Source: Mucilaginibacter sp. (GTDB lineage Bacteria > Bacteroidota > Bacteroidia > Sphingobacteriales > Sphingobacteriaceae). From it: a DNA stretch of 10,941 nucleotides. Each line of letters starts with the position of its first letter. The first letter of the stretch is position 1. Of the stretch, positions 1 through 6,251 are shown in pieces. A program made the translations under genes and the position numbers. Location: NCBI GenBank assembly GCA_028288315.1, contig JAQBNY010000293.1, positions 1-10,941 on the forward strand. The letters are read 5' to 3'. The notes below the pieces were generated by a model. The model ran no database searches. It was not told the origin of the DNA and saw only the letters and a list, made by a program, of their open reading frames with translations.

Positions 1-259
1 CAGAAACAGGTACAAAAGCAGCTGAGGCTGTTATTCTAAGATCAAAATGAAGTAGTTTTTTTGTGGATGCTGTGTTGTTCCAACCACTATTTAAACCCAC
101 TCCAAAGCCTTTAAATAAAGGATTTGCGTAGGCAGAAACTAACTTTGTAGCATCGGCCGGACCAGATTTAAGTAAGTTATCAAACCCACTTTGGGCATTT
201 GCTTGTAAGGCTAAGGTTATTAAAATAGCAACGGCAATTAAGGAGTAGAATTTTTTCAT
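1..259 (-). CDS. Exported DUF6588-like protein, 3' end beyond window
   Basis: Reading the minus strand from the ATG at 259 gives an open frame to the window edge (86 codons), so only the N-terminus is seen. It starts MKKFYSLIAVAILITLALQA followed by NA|QSG, a clear Sec signal peptide with a signal-peptidase-I type A-N-A site after about residue 22. The mature part has GPADATKLVSAYANPLFKGF and then a Gly/Asn/aromatic-rich stretch leading into LLHFDLRI. This N-terminal pattern resembles, from memory, the DUF6588 family of Bacteroidota exported or outer-membrane proteins of unknown function. A TATTTTTG -7 element lies at 286-293 on the same strand. The gene diverges from rluD at 387. The signal peptide call is firm; the family call is moderate and the function unknown. 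Confidence 0.75.
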   Translation of the reverse strand, partial: MKKFYSLIAVAILITLALQANAQSGFDNLLKSGPADATKLVSAYANPLFKGFGVGLNSGWNNTASTKKLLHFDLRITASAAFVPVS

Positions 260-285
260 GTTTAAATTTTATCAATTAGGATGTT

Positions 286-293
286 CAAAAATA
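286..293 (-). promoter_or_regulatory. Bacteroidota-type -7 element for the 259 gene
   Basis: The minus strand reads TATTTTTG, a full match to the Bacteroidota housekeeping consensus TAnnTTTG, 27 nt upstream of the ATG at 259. No TTG-type -33 box is evident at the usual spacing. An imperfect dyad at 297-314 occupies that position instead. Confidence 0.4.
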
Positions 294-296
294 TAA

Positions 297-314
297 AAGT
301 AATACATATTACTT
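297..314. promoter_or_regulatory. Dyad AAGTAAT-ACAT-ATTACTT, possible operator
   Basis: Two perfect 7-bp inverted arms (297-303 and 308-314) flank a 4-nt centre in the divergent intergenic region between the genes starting at 259 (minus) and 387 (plus). It lies just upstream of the minus-strand -7 element, where a repressor or activator could act. The arms are AT-rich, so chance occurrence is quite possible. Confidence 0.25.
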
Positions 315-372
315 AATATCGGTGACGAAAAGAATAACTCTACTATATCTGAATAATACACAGGAAAACGAG

Positions 373-380
373 TATTTTTG
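373..380 (+). promoter_or_regulatory. -7 element TATTTTTG for rluD
   Basis: A full match to TAnnTTTG ends 6 nt before the ATG at 387. At normal -7 to +1 spacing, transcription would start at or within a few bases of the A of the start codon, giving a leaderless or nearly leaderless mRNA. This also supports the choice of the ATG at 387. No convincing -33 TTG is seen upstream. Confidence 0.45.
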
Positions 381-386
381 CACTAA

Positions 387-1436
387 ATGGACCAGCAGCC
401 CGAATTAATTGAGCAGGAAGAACAAGACCTGTATGAGCATTTACGCATAGTTGTTGATAAGGGTCAATCCTTATTGCGCATTGATAAATTTTTAATGCAC
501 CGTGTTGAAAACGCATCCCGCAACAGGGTACAAAATTCCATTGAACTGGGTAATGTGCTGGTTAACGATAAAACCATAAAGGCGAGTTATAAAGTTAAAC
601 CGCAGGATGTTATATCAGTAGTTTTACCTCATCCGCCACGCGATACAGAAGTATATCCCGAAGACCTGCCTATAAATATTGTTTATGAAGATCATGATGT
701 GCTGGTGGTTAATAAGGCTGCAGGTATGGTGGTGCATCCTGGTTATAATAATTATACTGGCACACTGGTTAATGCACTTGTTTACCATTTTCAGCAATTA
801 CCAACGTTGCCGGGTAATGATGGCCGCCCGGGATTAGTGCACCGGATTGATAAAGACACTTCGGGTTTGTTGCTTATTAGTAAAAACGAGCGTTCTATGT
901 CCTGGCTGGCCAAGCAATTTTTTGACCATACCATCAGCAGAAAATATATTGCTTTGGTTTGGGGCGATTTAGAGCAGGATGGTACTGTTAGCGGCTACAT
1001 TGGTCGTAGTATAAATGATCGCAGGGTAATGTCAATATATGATGATCCAGAAAAGGGTAAATGGGCGGTAACACATTATAAGGTGCTGGAGCGCATGGGT
1101 TATGTTACGCTTATTGAGTGTAAATTAGAAACAGGCCGTACCCACCAAATCCGCGCGCATATGAGGCATATTGGGCACCCGTTATTTAGTGATGCCATGT
1201 ACGGCGGCGATAAAATTTTAAAGGGTACAGTGTTTAGTAAATACCGCCAGTTTGTTGAAAATTGTTTTGAGATAATGCCAAGGCAGGCTTTGCATGCACA
1301 GTCGCTTGGGTTTTTGCATCCCACACAAAAAAAGGTCCTGAATTTTGAGGCCCCCTTACCTGCCGACTTTAGAGGAGTTTTGGAGAAATGGCGTAAATAC
1401 ACCAGCGCAAGCTCAGATATAAAAGATGAGCTATAG
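387..1436 (+). CDS. rluD: RluD-type 23S rRNA pseudouridine synthase
   Basis: This 349-aa RluA-family enzyme isomerises uridine to pseudouridine in RNA. RluD members act on helix 69 of 23S rRNA, which is inferred here, not shown. Residues ~28-80 form an S4 RNA-binding domain (RIDKFL...NRVQNSIELGNVLVN). The catalytic domain follows: VVHPGYNN-TGTLVNAL (115-130) is the RluD-like variant rather than RluC-like, HRIDKDTSGLLL (152-163) carries the catalytic Asp155, and RTHQIRAHM (251-259) is the conserved C-terminal motif. Length is slightly above the usual ~325 because of an acidic N-terminal extension (ELIEQEEQD). The ATG at 387 is supported by a TATTTTTG promoter element just upstream. The gene stands alone or may read into the aminotransferase 156 bp downstream. 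Confidence 0.93.
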   Translation: MDQQPELIEQEEQDLYEHLRIVVDKGQSLLRIDKFLMHRVENASRNRVQNSIELGNVLVNDKTIKASYKVKPQDVISVVLPHPPRDTEVYPEDLPINIVYEDHDVLVVNKAAGMVVHPGYNNYTGTLVNALVYHFQQLPTLPGNDGRPGLVHRIDKDTSGLLLISKNERSMSWLAKQFFDHTISRKYIALVWGDLEQDGTVSGYIGRSINDRRVMSIYDDPEKGKWAVTHYKVLERMGYVTLIECKLETGRTHQIRAHMRHIGHPLFSDAMYGGDKILKGTVFSKYRQFVENCFEIMPRQALHAQSLGFLHPTQKKVLNFEAPLPADFRGVLEKWRKYTSASSDIKDEL

Positions 1437-1523
1437 GAAGGAAAACAAATAACCTATCCGGGAGTTTCAAATCAATATTAGTTAAGATTGTTAAATAATT
1501 TTTAAGTTTATAAAAAGTTGATA

Positions 1524-1579
1524 GTGAGATAAGATTGTAAATAGTTTAATAAGTTATCCTGAAAAATCTAATATCTCAC
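1524..1579 (+). promoter_or_regulatory. Imperfect hairpin in the 1593 gene leader
   Basis: GTGAGATAAGATT (1524-1536) pairs with AATCTAATATCTCAC (1565-1579): 13 bp with a 2-nt bulge and a 28-nt loop. It ends 13 nt before the aminotransferase ATG. There is no T-run after it, so it does not look like an intrinsic terminator for rluD. It could be a leader structure or a protein-binding dyad. The rest of 1437-1592 is AT-rich with no ORF and no clear TAnnTTTG. Confidence 0.3.
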
Positions 1580-1592
1580 ATCTAAAACCTAT

Positions 1593-2429
1593 ATGACGCC
1601 AAACTACATCAACTTTAACGGAGAGATATTACCTGCCGATACGCTGCTGCTTACCATTGCCAATAGGGCATTCAGGTATGGAGATGGACTGTTTGAAAGT
1701 ATGCGCCTGATGAAAGGCAAGCTCAAGTTTCCGGAACTGCATGCAGAACGCCTGCAAAAGGGAATGAAAGCGCTTAAGATAGATGGTTATTCGCAAACAG
1801 ATAGCTGGTTCTTAAAAGAAAAGGTTGAAGAACTTGCCCGCAGAAACAAAATAAAACATGGCAGGTTACGCCTAACAGTTTACAGAGATGCCGAAGGTTT
1901 ATATACGCCAACCCAAAACAAAATGGGTTACTGCCTTGAGGTCACCGAGATTGATGAGCCCCGCTATTTTCTGAATGAGCGCGGTTTAATTATGGATGTT
2001 TACACAGAGCTGCCCAAGCCTTTAAACTGGCTATCAAATATTAAAACCTGCAATTCCCTTATTTACACCATGGCAGGGTTATATAAGCAACAGAACAAGC
2101 TTGACGAGGTATTTCTGTTGAACCAAAACGGATTTTTATGCGAGGCGGGTAGCTCAAACCTGTTTGTTTGGTATGATAATCATTTATATACTCCTGCACT
2201 AAGTGAGGGTTGTGTTGAAGGTGTAATGAGACAGATAGTAATGAAATTGGCTCAAGATAACAATATCCCGATAACCGAAGCCCAGATAAATGCCGAAATT
2301 TTAAACCAAGCTGATGAGGTGTTTTTAACCAATGCAACTAAAGGTATACAATGGGTAATGGGGTATGGCGTAAAGCGCTATTTTAACCGCGTAAGCAAAG
2401 GGTTAATGGATGAGTTGAATAAGTTGTAA
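1593..2429 (+). CDS. Class IV PLP aminotransferase / ADC lyase-like
   Basis: This 278-aa protein has the fold-type IV PLP-enzyme signature. RAFRYGDGLFESMR (25-38) is the N-terminal substrate/phosphate region. NIKTCNSLIYTMA (149-161) contains Lys151, the expected Schiff-base lysine. EAGSSNLFVW (184-193) includes Glu184, which contacts the pyridine nitrogen, and LSEGCVEGVMRQ (203-213) and DEVFLTNAT (241-249) complete the family motifs. Length matches the family (about 270-300). Substrate is uncertain: branched-chain aminotransferase, D-amino-acid aminotransferase and 4-amino-4-deoxychorismate lyase (pabC) share these motifs. The short length and 'YGDGLFES' wording lean toward the ADC-lyase/D-AAT subgroup, but no folate gene is adjacent, so no symbol is given. 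REP-like elements begin about 20 nt after its stop codon. Confidence 0.9.
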   Translation: MTPNYINFNGEILPADTLLLTIANRAFRYGDGLFESMRLMKGKLKFPELHAERLQKGMKALKIDGYSQTDSWFLKEKVEELARRNKIKHGRLRLTVYRDAEGLYTPTQNKMGYCLEVTEIDEPRYFLNERGLIMDVYTELPKPLNWLSNIKTCNSLIYTMAGLYKQQNKLDEVFLLNQNGFLCEAGSSNLFVWYDNHLYTPALSEGCVEGVMRQIVMKLAQDNNIPITEAQINAEILNQADEVFLTNATKGIQWVMGYGVKRYFNRVSKGLMDELNKL

Positions 2430-2447
2430 GGGGTAATATAACGCATA

Positions 2448-2525
2448 AAGGGTAGCCCTTAACAGGGCAAAAAAGCGTTATGGTTATTTTCTACGAAGCG
2501 GTTACCCCCTCTGGGGTATATTAAC
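2448..2525 (+). repeat. REP-like element copy I (inverted copy)
   Basis: On the plus strand AAGGGTAG leads directly into hairpin A, GCCCT-TAAC-AGGGC (2455-2468). This is followed by an A-rich spacer, TTTTCTAC and GAAGCGGTTA, then hairpin B, TACCCC-CTCT-GGGGTA (2503-2518). The same order, with different stem sequences, occurs on the minus strand in copies II and III, so this is the inverted copy of one element. The GTAG beside a short hairpin is the layout of classical REP sequences recognised by RAYT transposases. It begins about 20 nt after the aminotransferase stop and could also act as that gene's 3' hairpin. Confidence 0.7.
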
Positions 2526-2547
2526 GTGTGGGCATGTTCGGATAATA

Positions 2548-2636
2548 TTTTTAAAAGATGTTCCGTAAGAACTAACGCTTTGTAGAAAATAGAAACAGCA
2601 ATTTCTTTGCTCTGTTAAGAGCTAGCCTTCTGAAGG
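2548..2636 (-). repeat. REP-like element copy II
   Basis: Read on the minus strand: CTAG (a variant of GTAG) next to hairpin A, GCTCT-TAAC-AGAGC (2609-2622), then a spacer, CTACAAAGCGTTA, hairpin B GTTC-TTACG-GAAC (2560-2572), and an ATCTTTTAAAAA tail. The 38 nt at 2548-2585 are identical to 2649-2686 in copy III, an offset of 101 bp. The outer half has diverged but keeps the pairing. The palindrome CCTTC-T-GAAGG at 2626-2636 sits at the outer edge and is not shared by the other copies. Confidence 0.75.
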
Positions 2637-2648
2637 TATTTTGTTTTT

Positions 2649-2730
2649 TTTTTAAAAGATGTTCCGTAAGAACTAACGCTTTGTAGTAAACAGAAACCAC
2701 AGTTCTTTGCTCCATTGGAGCTACCCTTCA
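2649..2730 (-). repeat. REP-like element copy III, at the RAYT 3' end
   Basis: Read on the minus strand: AAGGGTAG followed by hairpin A, GCTCC-AAT-GGAGC (2709-2721), a spacer, CTACAAAGCGTTA, hairpin B GTTC-TTACG-GAAC (2661-2673), and a T/A-rich tail. It ends 3-4 nt from the transposase stop codon at 2734-2736. The element and its presumed transposase therefore form one unit, and hairpin A lies in the 3' UTR of the transposase message. It is identical to copy II over 38 nt. Confidence 0.75.
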
Positions 2731-2733
2731 CCA

Positions 2734-3198
2734 TTATTCCGGCACTTTAAATATATACTGCTCGTTAAATTCTATATCAAAGCTGGTGAGTAATTGTCTA
2801 TACTCATCTAAGAAGTTAAATTTCTTATGATGTTCTTGTTGATTATTTATGTATTTAACAACCTTATCTATTTGCGATTTGCTGTAACTAAATGCACCAT
2901 AGCCATCTTGCCATTGAAATTTGCCCGGAGTTAGTTTTTCCTTATTTATCCATTCAGATGAATCGCCTTTTACTAATCGCATTATATCAGAAACAGATTG
3001 AGTAGTATTTAAACCAATAAATAGGTGTACATGGTCTTGCATGTTATTTATGGCTAACATTTTGTGTCCGTTATTTTGAATAATAGCAGTTATATATAAG
3101 CGTAGCCGGTCATCCCAATCATTATTCAATTGAGCGGCTCTGAATTTAACAGCAAATACAAAGTGAATATATAATTGTGTAAAGTATTTGACATTCAA
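2734..3198 (-). CDS. REP-associated tyrosine transposase (Y1 HUH, RAYT/IS200-like)
   Basis: This single-domain 154-aa Y1 transposase nicks and rejoins single-stranded DNA at hairpins. DHVHLFIG (55-62) supplies the metal-binding HUH pair His56/His58. WQDGYGAFSYSKSQI (96-110) and VVKYINNQQEHH (113-124) are family motifs, the latter with Tyr116 as the likely nucleophile. The C-terminus (EYRQLLTSFDIEF...YIFK) is complete, so the enzyme core is full length. The frame opens only with TTG at 3198, 1 nt after the DUF3050 stop. An ATG 4 nt further in (3194) begins ATGTCAAATACT in another frame; one added base there would restore the family-like start MSNTYTQ. The gene is therefore either translated from TTG or carries a one-base deletion. 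No tnpB is present. The three REP-like elements lie just 3' of it. Confidence 0.85.
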   Translation of the reverse strand: MNVKYFTQLYIHFVFAVKFRAAQLNNDWDDRLRLYITAIIQNNGHKMLAINNMQDHVHLFIGLNTTQSVSDIMRLVKGDSSEWINKEKLTPGKFQWQDGYGAFSYSKSQIDKVVKYINNQQEHHKKFNFLDEYRQLLTSFDIEFNEQYIFKVPE

Positions 3199-3199
3199 T

Positions 3200-3991
3200 C
3201 TACTTTACTAATTCCGCTTCCTTTATACTCATCAATATACCATCCCATAAAGCAATTCTTGCCTGTAATGCTTCTTTAACGGCAGTAGTTGCTTCGGTCC
3301 ATTTGGTGTTGTCATCGCCGCAAAGTTCGGCGGTCATTTCGTAGGCCAGGTTGGAGTGGTGGTCGCCGTCAACCTCAATATGGCGTTCCAGGTAGTATAA
3401 AAACGTATCTACCTTACCAGGCAATTGCTTTTTAAGTTTCTTAACCATTTCTATAAACATGCCGGGTATAAGATCTTCACGACCGAAGGTAAACACAGCT
3501 GCCTGCAAAAAACTTTTGTTGGTGGCTATAACCTTAAAGGTGTGCTTTACAAAATCGCGCGTTGCTTGCGGAATATCTGCATTTGTTAAGGCTATCTGTA
3601 CATTGGGCTGCTGGCTTAGTTCTTTAAATAATGAAATTATTGCTGAGGCATCACAACCAGCCTGTTGCATCGCCTTCAAATACAGCTCAAAGTGACTGGT
3701 ACGGATACCGTTTTCATCAACGTCACTTTCCTCGCCGGTTACTATTTCATTGATAAGATAACGGGTATTAGCATTGCCAACAGGCATCCAGGGTAGGGTA
3801 GTGCAGGTTAGGTTTTGCTGCAAAGCCTTTAACAGCGACATAAAATCCCAAACGGCAAATATGTGGTGCTGCATAAAGGTATGCAAATCGTCAATTGTAT
3901 TTATGCTTTGGTACAAAGGGTGCGCTATCAGTTGTTCGCGCAAGGGTTCAATTTCTTTTTTTAGTTGTGTTATTTTATCAGCACTATTCAT
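3200..3991 (-). CDS. DUF3050 protein, heme-oxygenase-like fold
   Basis: This 263-aa helical cytosolic protein, with no signal peptide, matches the DUF3050 family in length and motifs. QHHIFAVWDFMSLLKAL (41-57) lies near the N-terminus, GEESD (86-90) and SHFELYLKAM (99-108) in the middle, and YLERHIEVDGDHH (200-212) near the C-terminus. DUF3050 is placed in the heme-oxygenase-like superfamily. The spaced acidic and His residues (His42/43, Glu87/88, His100, Glu202, His204, Asp208, His211/212) could ligate a diiron or other metal centre, as in heme-oxygenase-like diiron oxidases; this is inference and no substrate is known. Its ATG is 7 nt after the fmt stop, so it is almost certainly cotranscribed and translationally close to fmt. 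The transposase start follows 1 nt after its stop. Confidence 0.85.
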   Translation of the reverse strand: MNSADKITQLKKEIEPLREQLIAHPLYQSINTIDDLHTFMQHHIFAVWDFMSLLKALQQNLTCTTLPWMPVGNANTRYLINEIVTGEESDVDENGIRTSHFELYLKAMQQAGCDASAIISLFKELSQQPNVQIALTNADIPQATRDFVKHTFKVIATNKSFLQAAVFTFGREDLIPGMFIEMVKKLKKQLPGKVDTFLYYLERHIEVDGDHHSNLAYEMTAELCGDDNTKWTEATTAVKEALQARIALWDGILMSIKEAELVK

Positions 3992-3998
3992 TCAGTTT

Positions 3999-4916
3999 CT
4001 ATAATTTATTTCCTCTTAAAAACTCTTCAATACTCATGCGCTTTTTGCCTTCCAGCTGTACATCGTTTACGCGTACATAGCCATCTTTGGCGGCAAATTT
4101 TAAATGGGTTTTATTATCAGTAACAAACGCGCCCGGCGATATGCCCGGCTCGGTTACCTCAAAATTAGCGTTGTATACTTTCAATACCTTGCCTTTTAAT
4201 GAGGTGTATGCGGTAGGGGAAGGGCTTAGCCCACGGATGAGGTTATAAACCTTCTCGGCAGGCTGGTTAAAGTCAATTAAGCAATCTTCCTTAAATATTT
4301 TGGGGGCGTGTTTTAGCTCTATTCCTTCAGCCAAATGATCCTGCGGATGCTCGCTGTAACGTCCGCTTTCTATCCCTTTTACAGTTTTTACAAGCAGCCC
4401 TGCACCTTTGGCCATCAACCAGTCGTGCAAATCGCCAGCAGTTTCGGTTCCTTGCAAGGTTACTTTTTCTGTAAATAATATATCTCCGGTATCAATATCA
4501 TGTTTTAAAAAGAAGGTAGTTACACCGCTTTCTTTCTCGCCATTAATTATGGCCCAGTTTATAGGAGCCGCGCCGCGGTATTGCGGTAATAAAGACGCGT
4601 GTAGGTTAATGGTTCCCTTTAGCGGCATGTTCCAAACAACTTCGGGCAGCATGCGGAAAGCCACTACCACCTGCAAATCGGCCTTTAAAGCTTTTAACTC
4701 TTCTAAAAATTCCGGGTTCTTTAATTTTTCGGGTTGCAATACCTTTAAGCCATTTGCCTCAGCATATTGTTTAACGGCCGACTGGTTAACCTTTTGCCCT
4801 CTGCCGGCCGGCTTATCAGGTGCGGTCACTACGGCTACAACATCACAACCCGCAGTTATTAAGGCATCAAGCGATGCAACTGCAAACTGAGGGGTACCCA
4901 TAAATATAATTCTCAT
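3999..4916 (-). CDS. fmt: Methionyl-tRNA formyltransferase
   Basis: Fmt transfers the formyl group of 10-formyl-THF to Met-tRNAi for translation initiation in the cytoplasm. From the ATG at 4916 the protein has 305 aa, the usual length. It begins MRIIFMGTPQFAVASLDAL, the standard Fmt N-terminus. The frame extends to a TTG at 4943, but those nine extra residues are not family-like, so 4916 is chosen. TINLHASLLPQYRGAAPI (102-119) contains catalytic Asn104 and His106. DIDTGDIL (140-147) supplies Asp142, equivalent to the third catalytic residue. The C-terminal OB-like tRNA-binding domain starts around residue 205 and ends in IEEFLRG. The gene lies 72 nt downstream of namZ and 7 nt upstream of DUF3050 on the same strand. 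No def gene is adjacent. Confidence 0.96.
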   Translation of the reverse strand: MRIIFMGTPQFAVASLDALITAGCDVVAVVTAPDKPAGRGQKVNQSAVKQYAEANGLKVLQPEKLKNPEFLEELKALKADLQVVVAFRMLPEVVWNMPLKGTINLHASLLPQYRGAAPINWAIINGEKESGVTTFFLKHDIDTGDILFTEKVTLQGTETAGDLHDWLMAKGAGLLVKTVKGIESGRYSEHPQDHLAEGIELKHAPKIFKEDCLIDFNQPAEKVYNLIRGLSPSPTAYTSLKGKVLKVYNANFEVTEPGISPGAFVTDNKTHLKFAAKDGYVRVNDVQLEGKKRMSIEEFLRGNKL

Positions 4917-4988
4917 AGCTTTTAATGTTATGATGTGTGTCAATTAAACGGCCATCAAAGACCTAATATATTTTGCAACTGTGTAATA

Positions 4989-6218
4989 TTACTTATACAA
5001 TAAGTACTTACTACGAATGACTTTGAATTTAGACAAGCCCGGCTCCCAGCTGTTGCTAATCTCTGCCTCGGTTTTACCAGCCATTATTTGTTGTTTCAGT
5101 ATTCCGTTACCGGCAAGCTTGTTAAAGTAAGCGGTAAAAAAATGTTCCTTATCCGGGTATGCCTTGTAAAGATCTAACAGCCAGGTCAAATTAAGTCTTC
5201 CGGTTTTCCTTAGCATTTCTGTATTGTAATCTTTTAAGTTAAGGCCATAACAAACCTGATTTTTAAGTGGTGGGTTATCGCTCATGCCGGGTATGCTTAC
5301 CGGTTTAAACGAAAAATCATATTTGCCTTTTAATAAGGGGCTGCCAATTACCTGAAAAGGGAACATAGTGCCTCTGCCCAAACTAAAAGCAGTTCCTTCA
5401 AATAAACAAATATGCGGATATAACAGTATAGATTGATCTGTATTTAAATTGGGCGACGGATTAACAGGCAGCTTGTAAGCCATATCTCTGGTATAGTTAG
5501 CCACCTTAACAATTTTTAGCTTGCATTTAACTTTATTTTTTAGCCAGCCTTCGCCATTTATCATTTGCGCATATTCGGCTATGGTCATGCCATGTACAAT
5601 TGGAACTGGATGCATGCCTACAAAAGACCGGTAGGCAGTATCTAAGACTGGGCCATCAATATATACACCGTTTGGGTTTGGCCTGTCAAGTATCATTAGC
5701 TCAATATTGTTTTCGGCGCATGCCTCCATTACATAATGCAGGGTTGATATGTAGGTGTAAAAACGAGCGCCCACATCCTGTACATCAAATATTACAAGGT
5801 TAATACCTTTTAAGTCTTCAACCGTTGGCTTGTTGTGCTTGCCATATAATGATATAGCAGGTAACCCGGTAACAGAATCTACAGTATTATCAATAGTGGC
5901 GCCATCGCTGGCATTCCCTCTAAAGCCATGTTCGGGACCATATATTTTTTTTATGCCGATACCCAGTTTTAGCAAACTATCAACCAAAGGTGTTTTTTTA
6001 CTGCCTATGACAGATGTTTGGTTTATGAGCATACCAATATTTTTACCCCGCAGGTAATTAATGTATGCGGGTACCTGGTCTGCAGCAGGTATAATTGGTT
6101 TAACGGTATTTTTTTTGGTGCTAACAGCAGCTTTTTTAGGTGCTTGTGCAAAGTTGTCGCAGCCAAAAAACAGGCGGCTAATTATAATAAAAGAGAGTAG
6201 TAACTTTATCCTGATCAT
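4989..6218 (-). CDS. namZ: NamZ-type exo-beta-N-acetylmuramidase (DUF1343), lipoprotein
   Basis: This 409-aa DUF1343 protein belongs to the family founded by the exo-N-acetylmuramidase NamZ (GH171), which releases terminal MurNAc from peptidoglycan fragments. Motifs in order: INQTS (65-69), YGPEHGFRG (93-101, with Glu96/His97 as active-site candidates), DVQDVGARFYTYISTL (145-160), LDRPNP (177-182), NPSPN (253-257), and CLFEGTAFSLGRGT (271-284). The N-terminus is a signal peptide ending LFFGC with Cys20, an acceptable though imperfect lipobox, so a membrane-anchored periplasmic enzyme is likely. A Lys/Thr/Ala-rich tether spans ~27-45. The role is muropeptide scavenging or wall turnover; no MurQ, AmgK or NagZ genes are adjacent. 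It diverges from the permease, with TAAATTTG 18-25 nt upstream. Confidence 0.9.
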   Translation of the reverse strand: MIRIKLLLSFIIISRLFFGCDNFAQAPKKAAVSTKKNTVKPIIPAADQVPAYINYLRGKNIGMLINQTSVIGSKKTPLVDSLLKLGIGIKKIYGPEHGFRGNASDGATIDNTVDSVTGLPAISLYGKHNKPTVEDLKGINLVIFDVQDVGARFYTYISTLHYVMEACAENNIELMILDRPNPNGVYIDGPVLDTAYRSFVGMHPVPIVHGMTIAEYAQMINGEGWLKNKVKCKLKIVKVANYTRDMAYKLPVNPSPNLNTDQSILLYPHICLFEGTAFSLGRGTMFPFQVIGSPLLKGKYDFSFKPVSIPGMSDNPPLKNQVCYGLNLKDYNTEMLRKTGRLNLTWLLDLYKAYPDKEHFFTAYFNKLAGNGILKQQIMAGKTEAEISNSWEPGLSKFKVIRSKYLLYK

Positions 6219-6235
6219 ATTTTATAAAGTTAAAG

Positions 6236-6243
6236 CAAATTTA
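6236..6243 (-). promoter_or_regulatory. -7 element TAAATTTG for namZ
   Basis: The minus strand has a full TAnnTTTG match whose 3' end is 17 nt upstream of the namZ ATG at 6218. This predicts a leader of about 10 nt. It lies just upstream of the 6252 ATG of the divergent gene. Confidence 0.4.
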
Positions 6244-6251
6244 AAAGCGGT

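Noticed and set aside
2548..2686. Possible CRISPR array from the two 38-nt identical direct repeats.
   Set aside because: Only two direct copies, 101 bp apart, with the intervening sequence itself repeated and hairpin-forming, a third copy inverted, and no cas genes.
2430..3198. A complete IS200/IS605 insertion sequence.
   Set aside because: No tnpB, no left end: the transposase start abuts the DUF3050 stop, and the hairpin units are in multiple copies and both orientations on one side only. A REP/RAYT unit fits better.
4408..4890. A 160-codon plus-strand open frame opposite fmt.
   Set aside because: It is fully antisense to the conserved fmt catalytic domain, is rich in Ser/Cys/Phe as expected for a shadow frame, and has no recognisable motif.
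4917..4943. Upstream extension of fmt to TTG 4943.
   Set aside because: The nine added residues (starting with TTG) are not family-like, while ATG 4916 gives the standard MRIIFMGTP start.
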